DNA from: Nocardioidaceae bacterium
GTDB lineage: Bacteria; Actinomycetota; Actinomycetes; Propionibacteriales; Nocardioidaceae
Assembly: GCA_025934895.1 (NCBI GenBank)
Contig: JAICWH010000031.1
Location: forward strand, 1 to 32,697
Reading direction: 5' to 3'
DNA: 32,697 nucleotides
The position numbers and the translations under genes are program-made. Within the stretch, counting starts at the first letter, position 1; each line of letters opens with the position of its first letter. Shown here in pieces: positions 1-7,177 of the stretch. The notes below the pieces were generated by a model, which had not been told where the DNA came from, ran no database searches, and worked only from the letters and a program-made list of their open reading frames with translations.

Positions 1-58
1 CGGACTGTAAATCCGTCGGCTTATGCCTTCGAAGGTTCGAATCCTTCACCTGCCACCA
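1..58 (+). tRNA. tRNA-Tyr (GTA), 3' part
   Basis: The window opens inside a tRNA. The anticodon stem-loop reads CGGACTGTAAATCCG with anticodon GTA, which decodes tyrosine. It is followed by a long class II variable arm (GTCGGCTTATGCCTTC), a T-arm with GGTTCGAATCC, the 3' acceptor strand, and an encoded CCA at 56-58. The 5' acceptor strand and D-arm lie before the window. I see no second copy of the tRNA 3' end elsewhere in the window, so there is no sign of an integrated element using this tRNA as an attachment site. Confidence 0.93.
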
Positions 59-295
59 ACCTCGAACAGCCACCCGACGTGGGCTTCCGTCGGCCTTGAG
101 GCTCGTCGTCCGGTCCGGCTCCTTGTGCCACGGCCGGGTCAGCCTGTCCCACCGCGGACAGCCGGGCTCGAGCCTGGCTCGGGTTGACCACCAGTCGGCG
201 GTCACCAGTCGGCGGTACGGCGTCCGCGGGCCGAGGTGCCGCCAGGAGGCAGATGGAGCGCGAGGAGTGGTCCGGAGCGGGTCCGGTGCGCGCTC
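59..295. other. intergenic stretch after tRNA with a 14-bp tandem duplication
   Basis: No convincing gene is seen on either strand. A perfect 14-bp tandem duplication (CACCAGTCGGCGGT) lies at 189-216. I see no clear promoter or hairpin terminator for the tRNA. Confidence 0.5.
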
Positions 296-425
296 GTGAC
301 GATCTTCCACGGTACGTTGCTCGACACGCCGGGAGTCCGTTCTCCGGCGGTGTGCTGCGGGCCGAGCAGGACGGCAGGCTGCTGGTTGCCGACGGCGTCA
401 TCGTCTACCGAGAGCCTTCGAGGCC
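296..425 (+). pseudogene. decayed N-terminal remnant of an amidohydrolase (guanine-deaminase-like)
   Basis: A GTG at 296 begins VTIFHGTLLDTPG, which looks like the start of a guanine deaminase or related amidohydrolase. At about 331-334 the match moves to another forward frame, where it continues as SPFSGGVLRAEQDGRLLVAD and then GVIVYREP, up to about 425. That is the usual first beta-strand region of these enzymes. One base is missing at the junction, and nothing recognisable follows, so the gene has both a frameshift and a 3' truncation. The family call rests on motif memory from about 40 residues. An intact relative elsewhere in the genome would strengthen it. Confidence 0.45.
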
Positions 426-493
426 CTTCGCCTGCGCCACCCCGATAGGGCGAGCAGGCCTGCACCGCGCTGGCCGGCGGCGCGCCGTACCCC

Positions 494-589
494 GCGGACG
501 GGCCGACTCGACGGGGTTTCGGCCTGCGGACGGGCCGACTCGACCGGGTTTCGGCCTGCGGACGGGCCGACTCGACGGAGTTTCGGGCT
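494..589. repeat. three tandem copies of a 32-bp GC-rich unit
   Basis: Three head-to-tail copies of a 32-bp unit lie at 494-525, 526-557 and 558-589. Each begins GCGGACGGGCCGACTCGAC. They differ at only a few positions in the middle and end of the unit. Each copy can fold with GGCCGA pairing to TCGGCC, so the array is a row of small hairpins. It lies in non-coding DNA upstream of the epoxide hydrolase gene. Confidence 0.85.
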
Positions 590-801
590 GGGGGCATCGG
601 CCAGAAAAAGAGCACTAGACCCGGGCGCCCCTGCATCTCTATTTTGTTCCTGGGTACGCGTGCCGCCAAATGGGGGGACTTGTGGCCTGGGGCACAGCTC
701 GTCAGGGTGCCACGACTGCACGAGAACCAGTGCCGGAGCGGGCCCAGGGACCTGGCACGCCCCCTGCCCTGGGGGTGGTCAACACAACGAGGAGGCTCAA
801 C

Positions 802-2043
802 GTGACGCCAACCGGTGACTACGCGGTCGAGGAGTTCACCATCTCGATCCCCGAGGAGAAGCTCCAGGACTTGGACAGGCGGCTCCGCAACACTCGCTTC
901 CCGCAGGACTTCGCCAACGACGACTGGCGCTACGGGTACAACGGCGACTACCACCGCCAGATGGTGGAGTACTGGATCGAGGAGTACGACTGGCGCGACG
1001 TCGAGAAGCGGATGAACGAGCTCCCGCACTTCAAGGTGTCACTGATGGGTGTGCCCCTGCACTTCATCCACGTCAAGGGGGAGAGCTCCAGCAGCATGCC
1101 GCTCCTGCTGCACCACGGGTGGCCCTGGACGTTCTGGGATGTCCGGAAGGTGATCGGGCCGTTGACCAACCCCAGCAAGTACGGCGGGAGCGCCGCCGAC
1201 TCCTTCGACGTCGTGCTGATCTCCCTGCCCGGCTACGGCTTCTCCTCGCCGCTGACGGAGCCGGGCTGGAACTGGTGGCGCACCGCGGACCTGGAGAACA
1301 CGCTGATGAAGGAGGTGCTCGGTTACAGCAGGTATGCGACCGCCGGAGGGGACTGGGGCGCTCTGGTGGCGCAGCAGCACGGCCACAAGTACGAGCAGGA
1401 TGTCTACGGCGTCTACACGCACTTCCCCGCACAGATGAGCCACTACCTCGCTGAGCACCCAGACGCACCTCCCGGAGTGACCTACGACCCGAGGCTCGGC
1501 ACACCCGCGGCCAGCGAGTACGGCGCGGGGGAGGAGGGCTGGTTCGAGCGTGGAAAGCTCTTCGTGGAGAACGAGAGCGGCTACGGCGAGATCCAGCTGA
1601 CCAAGCCACAGACGTTGGCCGCGCTGGTGGCCGACTCGCCGGCTGGCCAGCTGGCCTGGATCACGGAGAAGCGCTACTTCTGGGGCCTGGAGGAGCGCGG
1701 AGTAGGCACCGAGGCCTTCGAACGCGTGTGGCCCAAGGAGGATCTCGTCACCACAGCGGCCGTGTACTTCCTCACCGAGACCGGGGGGACGTCGTCCCGC
1801 TACTACTGGGAGTGCCGCGGCAACCCCTGGAAGCCCTCCCACAACAACTTCCCGGTCGTGGGTGCCCCGACTGCCGTGAGTATCTACCCGGGCGAGATCT
1901 ACAAGCCGCCGAAGGTCTGGACCGAGAAGTACTTCAACCTCCAGCAGTACCGCACCCACGACGACGGTGGCCACTTCGCCCCCCTCGAGGTGCCAGAGAC
2001 CTATGTCGACGACGTAGCGACCTTCTTCCGGCAGTTCCGCTGA
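802..2043 (+). CDS. epoxide hydrolase, microsomal type (alpha/beta hydrolase)
   Basis: A 413-residue protein predicted to open epoxides to diols in the cytosol. The N-terminus (residues 8-110) matches the epoxide hydrolase N-terminal domain, and the rest is an alpha/beta-hydrolase fold. The oxyanion-hole motif HGWP is at 105-108. The nucleophile elbow GGDWG places Asp184 as the nucleophile. The GGHF motif near the C-terminus gives His391 as the likely base. I chose the GTG at 802 because GAGGAGG (789-795) sits six bases upstream and the family similarity begins just after it. An in-frame ATG at 670 adds 44 residues of low-complexity sequence and has no comparable ribosome site. The gene stands alone before the polyol island, and a GC-rich inverted repeat follows it. 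Its natural substrate is unknown. Confidence 0.93.
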   Translation: MTPTGDYAVEEFTISIPEEKLQDLDRRLRNTRFPQDFANDDWRYGYNGDYHRQMVEYWIEEYDWRDVEKRMNELPHFKVSLMGVPLHFIHVKGESSSSMPLLLHHGWPWTFWDVRKVIGPLTNPSKYGGSAADSFDVVLISLPGYGFSSPLTEPGWNWWRTADLENTLMKEVLGYSRYATAGGDWGALVAQQHGHKYEQDVYGVYTHFPAQMSHYLAEHPDAPPGVTYDPRLGTPAASEYGAGEEGWFERGKLFVENESGYGEIQLTKPQTLAALVADSPAGQLAWITEKRYFWGLEERGVGTEAFERVWPKEDLVTTAAVYFLTETGGTSSRYYWECRGNPWKPSHNNFPVVGAPTAVSIYPGEIYKPPKVWTEKYFNLQQYRTHDDGGHFAPLEVPETYVDDVATFFRQFR

Positions 2044-2063
2044 CCTGACGGGGGTTCCACGGG

Positions 2064-2110
2064 CGAGGGTGCTCTGAGGGGTCCGGCTCCTGCGGCTCCG
2101 CCCACCCTCG
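2064..2110 (+). terminator. possible hairpin terminator after epoxide hydrolase
   Basis: A perfect 8-bp stem, CGAGGGTG (2064-2071) and CACCCTCG (2103-2110), encloses a GC-rich loop that can fold further. It begins 20 bases after the stop codon. There is no T-run, as is common in high-GC actinobacteria, so termination is inferred. Confidence 0.45.
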
Positions 2111-2142
2111 TCTTCTCGGCATGTCCAAAATGTGAATCATGA

Positions 2143-2234
2143 TGCAACCATCGAATATTGGTGCTGAGCTCTTGACACCCATCGGTGAGGCCAATCACAC
2201 TATAAATGCCAATTCGTCATTCGAATAAAAATGC
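2143..2234 (+). promoter_or_regulatory. promoter and operator-like sites before first ABC importer
   Basis: TTGACA at 2172-2177 and CACACT at 2196-2201 (18-bp spacer) form a plausible vegetative promoter. An alternative -10, TATAAA at 2201, would need a 23-bp spacer. Upstream, TGCA-N5-CGAATA-N4-TGC lies at 2143-2164. This arrangement recurs before glpD (19655-19676). A second partial copy, CGAATA-N4-TGC, lies at 2222-2234, just after the expected transcription start. These are candidate binding sites for the SorC-type regulators encoded in the window. Confidence 0.5.
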
Positions 2235-2280
2235 AGTCCTTGGGCCACGAACGCGGCTCGGTCCCCGACAAGGAGCTCAG

Positions 2281-3420
2281 ATGTCCCATAAGAGAACCAT
2301 CCGACAGCGGCTGGCCGTCGGCGTGGCGGCGACCGCCGCTCTCAGCGTGGTCTCCGCCTGCTCGACCACCTCCTCCGGAGGAAGCAGTACGCAGAAGCCG
2401 ATCGCCAAGAAGGACATCGTGCTGGTGGCCTCGGTCATCAATACGACCAACCCCTACATGGCCTCCATGATCCAGGGCGCCAAGGCACTCTCGAAGAAGC
2501 TCGGCGTCCCGCTCCAGGTCGTCGACTCCGAAGGCAGCTCGCAGACCGAGATCTCGAAGATCCAGGCGATCATCGCGCAGGGCAAGAAGGTCGCCCTGAT
2601 GGTCAACACGGTGGCTAGCTCGGACGCGCCGCCCATCGTGAGCGCGGTGAAGGCCTCCGGCGGTTACGTCACCATCTGGTGGAACAAGCCGGACAACTTC
2701 AACCCGACGGACGTGGGCAACAACTTCGTGGCCTTCCAGAAGCACCCGGGGGTGACCAGCGGTGAGTGCACCGGCGACCGGCTGGCGGACGGCATGGGCA
2801 ACAAGGGCAACATCCTGGCCCTCGCCGGCGTGCTCGACAGCACCACCAGCCAGACCCGGGTCGCCGGCCTGAAGGAGGCACTCAAGCAGCACCCCGGAGT
2901 CAAGCTGCTGGAGACCCGACCGGGCAACTGGGACCCGCAGATCGCGTTCAAGGAGACCCAGAGCGCCATCGCGAAGTACGGCAACAAGATCAACGGTGTA
3001 TGGGCCGCCGACGACGCGATGATCATCGGTGCCATCGACGCCATCAAGAGGTCGGGGCGGATCAACCAGGTCAAGTTCGCCTCCGACGGCCTGTACCCGC
3101 CGGTCATCGACATGATGAAGCAGCACATGGGCAACGACGCCATCGTGGGTGAGACCTTCCATCGTGGCTACATGGCCGCCGCGATCGGGCTCTACACGTC
3201 CTACCTGGCCGCCACCGGGAAGATCAACCCGTCGAAGCTGCCCCCGGAGAAGCGCAACAGCCTCTTCAAGCTCAGCTGCGTCACTCCCAAGACGCTCAGC
3301 CGATACACCAAGTACGACGCCGACATCAACGGGTGGATCGACAGCCTGATCAAGCACGGGCCCTGGAACACCCAGCCCGTTCCGCTCGTGGGAGCCGGCC
3401 CCGAGAAGCTGCCCTCCTAA
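2281..3420 (+). CDS. sugar ABC transporter substrate-binding lipoprotein (RbsB-like)
   Basis: A 379-residue periplasmic-binding-protein-like lipoprotein that should capture the substrate outside the cell for the importer encoded downstream. The N-terminus is a lipoprotein signal: basic residues, a hydrophobic stretch and the lipobox VVSAC with Cys27. A Ser/Thr/Gly-rich linker follows. The mature part begins with KKDIVLVASVINTTNPYMAS, typical of the ribose/galactose-type (peripla_BP_4) family. ATG 2281 is chosen because AAGGAG sits just upstream and the signal peptide begins there. An in-frame ATG at 2206 would hide the signal. It is the first gene of a long operon, and an intercistronic hairpin separates it from the permease gene. 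The ligand cannot be told from sequence; a sugar or polyol is likely from context. Confidence 0.93.
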   Translation: MSHKRTIRQRLAVGVAATAALSVVSACSTTSSGGSSTQKPIAKKDIVLVASVINTTNPYMASMIQGAKALSKKLGVPLQVVDSEGSSQTEISKIQAIIAQGKKVALMVNTVASSDAPPIVSAVKASGGYVTIWWNKPDNFNPTDVGNNFVAFQKHPGVTSGECTGDRLADGMGNKGNILALAGVLDSTTSQTRVAGLKEALKQHPGVKLLETRPGNWDPQIAFKETQSAIAKYGNKINGVWAADDAMIIGAIDAIKRSGRINQVKFASDGLYPPVIDMMKQHMGNDAIVGETFHRGYMAAAIGLYTSYLAATGKINPSKLPPEKRNSLFKLSCVTPKTLSRYTKYDADINGWIDSLIKHGPWNTQPVPLVGAGPEKLPS

Positions 3421-3453
3421 GCCGCGGTGTCGACTCACACGATCTCTGGGGTC

Positions 3454-3492
3454 TCCGGCGCGCTGGCACGCGACGACGTGACATGCGCCGGA
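3454..3492 (+). promoter_or_regulatory. intercistronic stem-loop between binding protein and permease genes
   Basis: TCCGGCGC (3454-3461) pairs perfectly with GCGCCGGA (3485-3492). Inside the loop CACG pairs with CGTG around CGACGA. The structure lies between the binding-protein stop and the permease start. Such hairpins are known in ABC operons to protect upstream mRNA or attenuate downstream expression, so that the binding protein is made in excess. That role is inferred here. Confidence 0.55.
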
Positions 3493-3526
3493 CCCAGGAC
3501 ACCCAGGAAGGAAACCAGGTGCCGCA

Positions 3527-4567
3527 ATGACTGATACGGACAGCTCCGTCAAGCAGACGGCCACGGCCGACCGCGCCGGGTCGCGGCGGCTCGAAAATCC
3601 CGGCCACCGGCGTTTCGAGTGGAAGAGCCTCGGCGAGCTCGGGGCCCTCATCGTCCTGCTCGTGGTGTTCACGGCACTGAACCCCGGCTCGTTCCTCACC
3701 GGCGCCAACGTCAGGACGGTCCTCGACCAGGCCTCTCAGCCGCTCATCGTCGGGGTCGGAGCGACGCTCGTGATCCTGATGGGCTCGATCGACCTGTCGG
3801 TCGAGGGAGTCATGGGCGCTGCCGGCATGACCTTCGTGCTGCTGTCGGCCAACAGCCGACACACGGTGGATCTCGGGCCGTGGGCCATCGTGGCCGCGAT
3901 GCTGGTCGGCATCGCCTTGGGTCTGCTCAGCGGGCTCATCCACACGCGGCTGAAGGTTCCGTCGTTCATCGTCACCCTGGGCGTGTGGTTCGTCGGACTG
4001 GGCATCGCCACCTTGCTGTTCGGGGAGTCCGCGATCCCGTTCCTCCCGGACGGCAGCCTCAAGTCCTGGCCGACCAACCACACGCTCGGTCTGCCCAACT
4101 CGTTCTGGCTTGCTGCCGTCGTCGTCGTGGCAGGTGCTCTCGTCGCCCGGTTCACCAGGCTGGGCCGCTTCACCTACGCCATCGGCAACAACGAGGAGAT
4201 CGCGCGGGACAACGGCGTTCCGGTCGGACGGTTCAAGCTCTACGTCTTCGTCTTCGCGGGAGCATGCAGCGCGCTGGCGGGTGTGCTGGCCACGCTGGAG
4301 CTCGGCGCAGGGTCGACGACCGTCGGCATCGGCAACCTGTTCCTGACGATCGCCGCCGTGGTGATCGGTGGGACGTCCCTCGGAGGCGGCAAGGGCGGCA
4401 TCCTGCGCACCGCGCTGGGTGTGATGCTGCTGACCGTCCTCAACAACGGCCTGATCCTCACCGGAGTCAGCCCCAACCTCCAGTCGGCCGTCTCCGGGAC
4501 GGTCCTGATCCTGGCCATCGTCGCGGCCTCGTGGCCGAACCGCAGCAGCCTGAGGATCGTGAAATGA
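3527..4567 (+). CDS. sugar ABC transporter permease (RbsC-like), first of two
   Basis: A 346-residue inner-membrane permease of the ribose/branched-chain (BPD_transp_2) family. After a charged 35-residue N-terminal tail come about nine hydrophobic segments. The family motif GATLVILMGSIDLSVEG is near residue 80, and AIGNNEEIARDNG is in the cytoplasmic coupling region. The ATG at 3527 follows an AGGAAGGA stretch. A nearby GTG at 3519 cannot be the start because it reaches a stop after three codons. The stop overlaps the ATPase start (ATGA). A second permease gene lies after the ATPase gene, so this importer probably has a heterodimeric membrane channel. Confidence 0.93.
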   Translation: MTDTDSSVKQTATADRAGSRRLENPGHRRFEWKSLGELGALIVLLVVFTALNPGSFLTGANVRTVLDQASQPLIVGVGATLVILMGSIDLSVEGVMGAAGMTFVLLSANSRHTVDLGPWAIVAAMLVGIALGLLSGLIHTRLKVPSFIVTLGVWFVGLGIATLLFGESAIPFLPDGSLKSWPTNHTLGLPNSFWLAAVVVVAGALVARFTRLGRFTYAIGNNEEIARDNGVPVGRFKLYVFVFAGACSALAGVLATLELGAGSTTVGIGNLFLTIAAVVIGGTSLGGGKGGILRTALGVMLLTVLNNGLILTGVSPNLQSAVSGTVLILAIVAASWPNRSSLRIVK

Positions 4568-6117
4568 CCATGACCAACGGAGCGTCGACGTCCATCCTCG
4601 ACGCGCCCACCCTCAAGCTCAGCAACGTCACCAAGTCGTTCGGTCCGGTCGTGGCCGTGAACGACATCTCCCTGGAGATCCCTCGCAACGAGGTGGTCGG
4701 GCTGATCGGTGAGAACGGCGCAGGCAAGTCGACGCTGCTGAAGATCCTCACCGGTCTCCACCAGCCGGACTCGGGCGTCATCGAGGCCAACGGCAACCGG
4801 GTAACCTTCCGCCGCCCTCAGGACGCTGTCGCTGCCGGCATCGGGGTGGTCCACCAGGAGCAGTCCCTCCTCACCAACCTGTCCGTCGCCGAGAACATCG
4901 CGATGAACGTCGCCTCGTCCAAGGACCGGGCGACCCGCTTCGGCATCTACCGCTGGGGTCGCCTGAACCGGGAGGCAGCCGAGATCCTCGACCGGATCGG
5001 AGCGAAGATCGACCCGCGGACGATCGTGAGCCAGCTGTCCTTCGTGGACCGCCAGATGGTGGAGATCGCCCGCGCCCTCCGGGTCGACGAGATGGTCCAC
5101 GCTGCACCGCTGGTGATCCTCGACGAGCCCACCTCCGTCCTGGAGCGCAACGAGACCGAGATCCTGGAGCGGGAGATCCGGTCCCTCAAGGACGTCGGCT
5201 CGGTCATCTTCGTGTCCCACCGCCTTGACGAGGTGCTCCGGATCTGCGACCGGATCGTCGTGATGCGGCATGGCGAGATCGTCGCCGAGCGTCGTACGGA
5301 CGCCGTGAGCGAGGACGAGCTGTTCCGTCTGATGATCGGCCATGAGTCCCGCGCCGCGAAGCGCCCGACGGGTGACCGGTCCGGCCGTCAGCAGCCGGTG
5401 CTGGAGGTCAAGGGCCTACGCCGCGACGGCGCCTTCAAAGACGTGTCCCTCTCTGCGGCACCAGGACACTGCGTGGCCATCGTCGGCACCCTGGGCTCCG
5501 GGCGTGAGCCGCTCTGCCGGGCCGTCTTCGGCGCCGAGCCGTTCGACGCGGGCACCATCGAGGTCGGGGGCAAGCCGGTCCGGTCGTGGTCGGTGCACAA
5601 GGCAGTGAGCAGCGGTGTCGCCTACGTGCCGTCCGAGCGCCGGGTGGAGGGCATGGTCGGCGGCCTGACCGGAGCCGAGAACCTCACCCTGGCCCACCCC
5701 GGCGGAACCCGACGGGGACCGTTCCTGAAGCGTCGAGCCCGGGCCAAGCTCGCCGAGCAGTGGTACGAACGCCTCGACGTGCGGCCGCGCGACCCGAGGA
5801 TGCGGCTGGGCCGGCTCTCCGGCGGCAACCAGCAGAAGGTCGTGATGGCCAAGTGGCTGCTGGCTGACGACCTCAAGGTCCTGGTGCTCGACCACCCGCT
5901 ACGAGGGCTGGACCCTGGCGCGGCCGAGACGGTGAACGCGCAGATCCGGGCCGCGTGCGAGGGCGGGGCCGCCGTACTGCTGCTTCCCGACACGCTCGAG
6001 GAGGCACTCGAGATGGCCGACGAGATCCTCGTGATGCGTGACGGTGAGGTCACTGCGCGCTTCGACCTGTCCATCGACTCCCCGACGACCCTCGACCTGC
6101 TGGAAAAGATGGTGTGA
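4564..6117 (+). CDS. sugar ABC transporter ATP-binding protein with two ABC domains (RbsA/MglA-like)
   Basis: A 517-residue protein with two fused ABC domains that would power import. Domain 1 has an intact Walker A (GENGAGKST, 49-57), Walker B (LVILDEPTS, Asp187-Glu188) and H-loop (SHRLDE), but its signature is LSFVDRQ (158-164), with Val where glycine is expected. Domain 2 has a normal signature LSGGNQQ (418-424), an Arg-for-Lys Walker A (GTLGSGREP, 308-316, usual for this family) and an unusual Walker B, LVLDHPL, in which His444 replaces the catalytic Glu. One composite ATP site is therefore canonical and the other is strongly degenerate. The start overlaps the permease stop by four bases (ATGA). 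The same frame stays open far upstream, but that stretch is only a shadow of the permease gene. Confidence 0.95.
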   Translation: MTMTNGASTSILDAPTLKLSNVTKSFGPVVAVNDISLEIPRNEVVGLIGENGAGKSTLLKILTGLHQPDSGVIEANGNRVTFRRPQDAVAAGIGVVHQEQSLLTNLSVAENIAMNVASSKDRATRFGIYRWGRLNREAAEILDRIGAKIDPRTIVSQLSFVDRQMVEIARALRVDEMVHAAPLVILDEPTSVLERNETEILEREIRSLKDVGSVIFVSHRLDEVLRICDRIVVMRHGEIVAERRTDAVSEDELFRLMIGHESRAAKRPTGDRSGRQQPVLEVKGLRRDGAFKDVSLSAAPGHCVAIVGTLGSGREPLCRAVFGAEPFDAGTIEVGGKPVRSWSVHKAVSSGVAYVPSERRVEGMVGGLTGAENLTLAHPGGTRRGPFLKRRARAKLAEQWYERLDVRPRDPRMRLGRLSGGNQQKVVMAKWLLADDLKVLVLDHPLRGLDPGAAETVNAQIRAACEGGAAVLLLPDTLEEALEMADEILVMRDGEVTARFDLSIDSPTTLDLLEKMV

Positions 6118-6121
6118 TCCG

Positions 6122-7135
6122 ATGTCCACTCTCGAGCAACCCACCTCACCGACGACGACCCCGCCACCGGAGCAGGTCCGGATCCCACCACGCCGCCGCG
6201 CGATGGACATGTGGGCGTCAGTCGGTCCGGTCGCGGTGTTCATCGTGCTCCTCGCCGTCGTGGCGGTCCTGCGTCCCGCGTTCCTGGGCGGAGGCGGCAT
6301 CGGGATCCTGGCCATCCAGGCCACCCCGATCCTGCTTGTCGCGATGGGGCAGGCGATCGTGCTGCACGTGGGGTCCATCGACCTGTCGAACGCAGCGATG
6401 GCGGTCCTCGCAGCCATCCTCCTGGCCAAGGCGCTGGGTCCGCTCGGTGCGCCGGCTCCCCTCGTGTGCATCGCCGTGGTGACCGTGATCGGGGCCGTGA
6501 ACGGCTGGCTGATCGCCTTCGCTCAGGTCCCCTCCTTCGCGCTGACCCTCGGGACGCTCGGCATCCTGCAAGCCGCATCGCTGGTGATCAGCAAGGCGAC
6601 CACGGTCTACGTCACCGCAAACGGTGACCTTCTGAGCCCGCTGTTCGGGACCGCCCTCGCCAGCCTGCCGGCCGCGTTCTGGGTGGGGGTCATCCTCGCG
6701 GTGCTGCTCTGGGCGATGCTGCGCTTCACCCAGCTCGGGCAGGGTATGACCGCCGTGGGTCTCAACGAGACAGGTGCGCTGTTCTCCGGCCTGCGGACGA
6801 GGTGGCTGAAGGTCCTCGCCTTCGCGCTCTCTGGGCTCCTCGCCGGTGTGGCGGGCGTCATGATCATCGCCCAGGGCGGTGCGGCCTCCACCAACGGCCT
6901 GGGCAGCGACCTGCTGCTGCCGGGCATCGCTGCCGCGATCGTGGGCGGAACGGCCATCACCGGTGGGGCCACCAACCCGGTGAACGTCGTCTTCGGTGCG
7001 CTCACCGTGGCGCTGGTCCCCATCGCGGCAGCGGCTGTGGGAGTGACGCCACAGGCCCAGAGTCTCGTCTACGGCCTCGTGATCATCATCGCCGTCGCCC
7101 TCACCATGAGCCGCTCCAGCGGCGTCGTGAAGTAG
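6122..7135 (+). CDS. sugar ABC transporter permease (RbsC-like), second of two
   Basis: A 337-residue membrane permease of the same family as the gene at 3527. After a Pro/Thr-rich tail it has about nine hydrophobic segments, the conserved AIVLHVGSIDLSNAAM region and a C-terminal GGTAITGGATNPVN stretch. ATG 6122 lies four bases after the ATPase stop. The in-frame ATG at 6038 lies inside the ATPase gene and is rejected. With the first permease, the ATPase and the lipoprotein it makes a complete importer. Having two different permeases in one ribose-type importer is less common than a homodimer. Confidence 0.93.
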   Translation: MSTLEQPTSPTTTPPPEQVRIPPRRRAMDMWASVGPVAVFIVLLAVVAVLRPAFLGGGGIGILAIQATPILLVAMGQAIVLHVGSIDLSNAAMAVLAAILLAKALGPLGAPAPLVCIAVVTVIGAVNGWLIAFAQVPSFALTLGTLGILQAASLVISKATTVYVTANGDLLSPLFGTALASLPAAFWVGVILAVLLWAMLRFTQLGQGMTAVGLNETGALFSGLRTRWLKVLAFALSGLLAGVAGVMIIAQGGAASTNGLGSDLLLPGIAAAIVGGTAITGGATNPVNVVFGALTVALVPIAAAAVGVTPQAQSLVYGLVIIIAVALTMSRSSGVVK

Positions 7136-7177
7136 CAGACCCTCCAGCAGACACACAGACAAGGGAAGACAAGCGAC

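Noticed and set aside
21-401. Minus-strand open frame ending GEGFEPSKA across the tRNA
   Set aside because: This peptide ending is a well-known false product of reading a tRNA gene antisense; the upstream part is low-complexity sequence with no family.
494-589. CRISPR array
   Set aside because: The three copies are directly adjacent with no spacers and no cas genes are nearby; this is a simple tandem repeat.
184-618. Forward frame of 144 codons as an intact gene
   Set aside because: Only a short middle part is protein-like, and it matches an amidohydrolase N-terminus whose true start is in another frame; the end runs into the 32-bp repeats. It is treated as a pseudogene remnant.
2200-3708. 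Long minus-strand frame (502 codons) opposite the first binding-protein gene
   Set aside because: It is an antisense shadow: the + strand carries a lipoprotein with a signal, a ribosome site and family motifs. The same holds for the other long antisense frames over 7193-8692, 8788-10326, 14580-16022, 19562-21472 and 21031-23310.
3619-4563. Long N-terminal extension of the first ABC ATPase
   Set aside because: The extension is Arg/Gly/Pro-rich, overlaps the permease gene in another frame and has no ABC similarity. ATG 4564 gives the normal family length.
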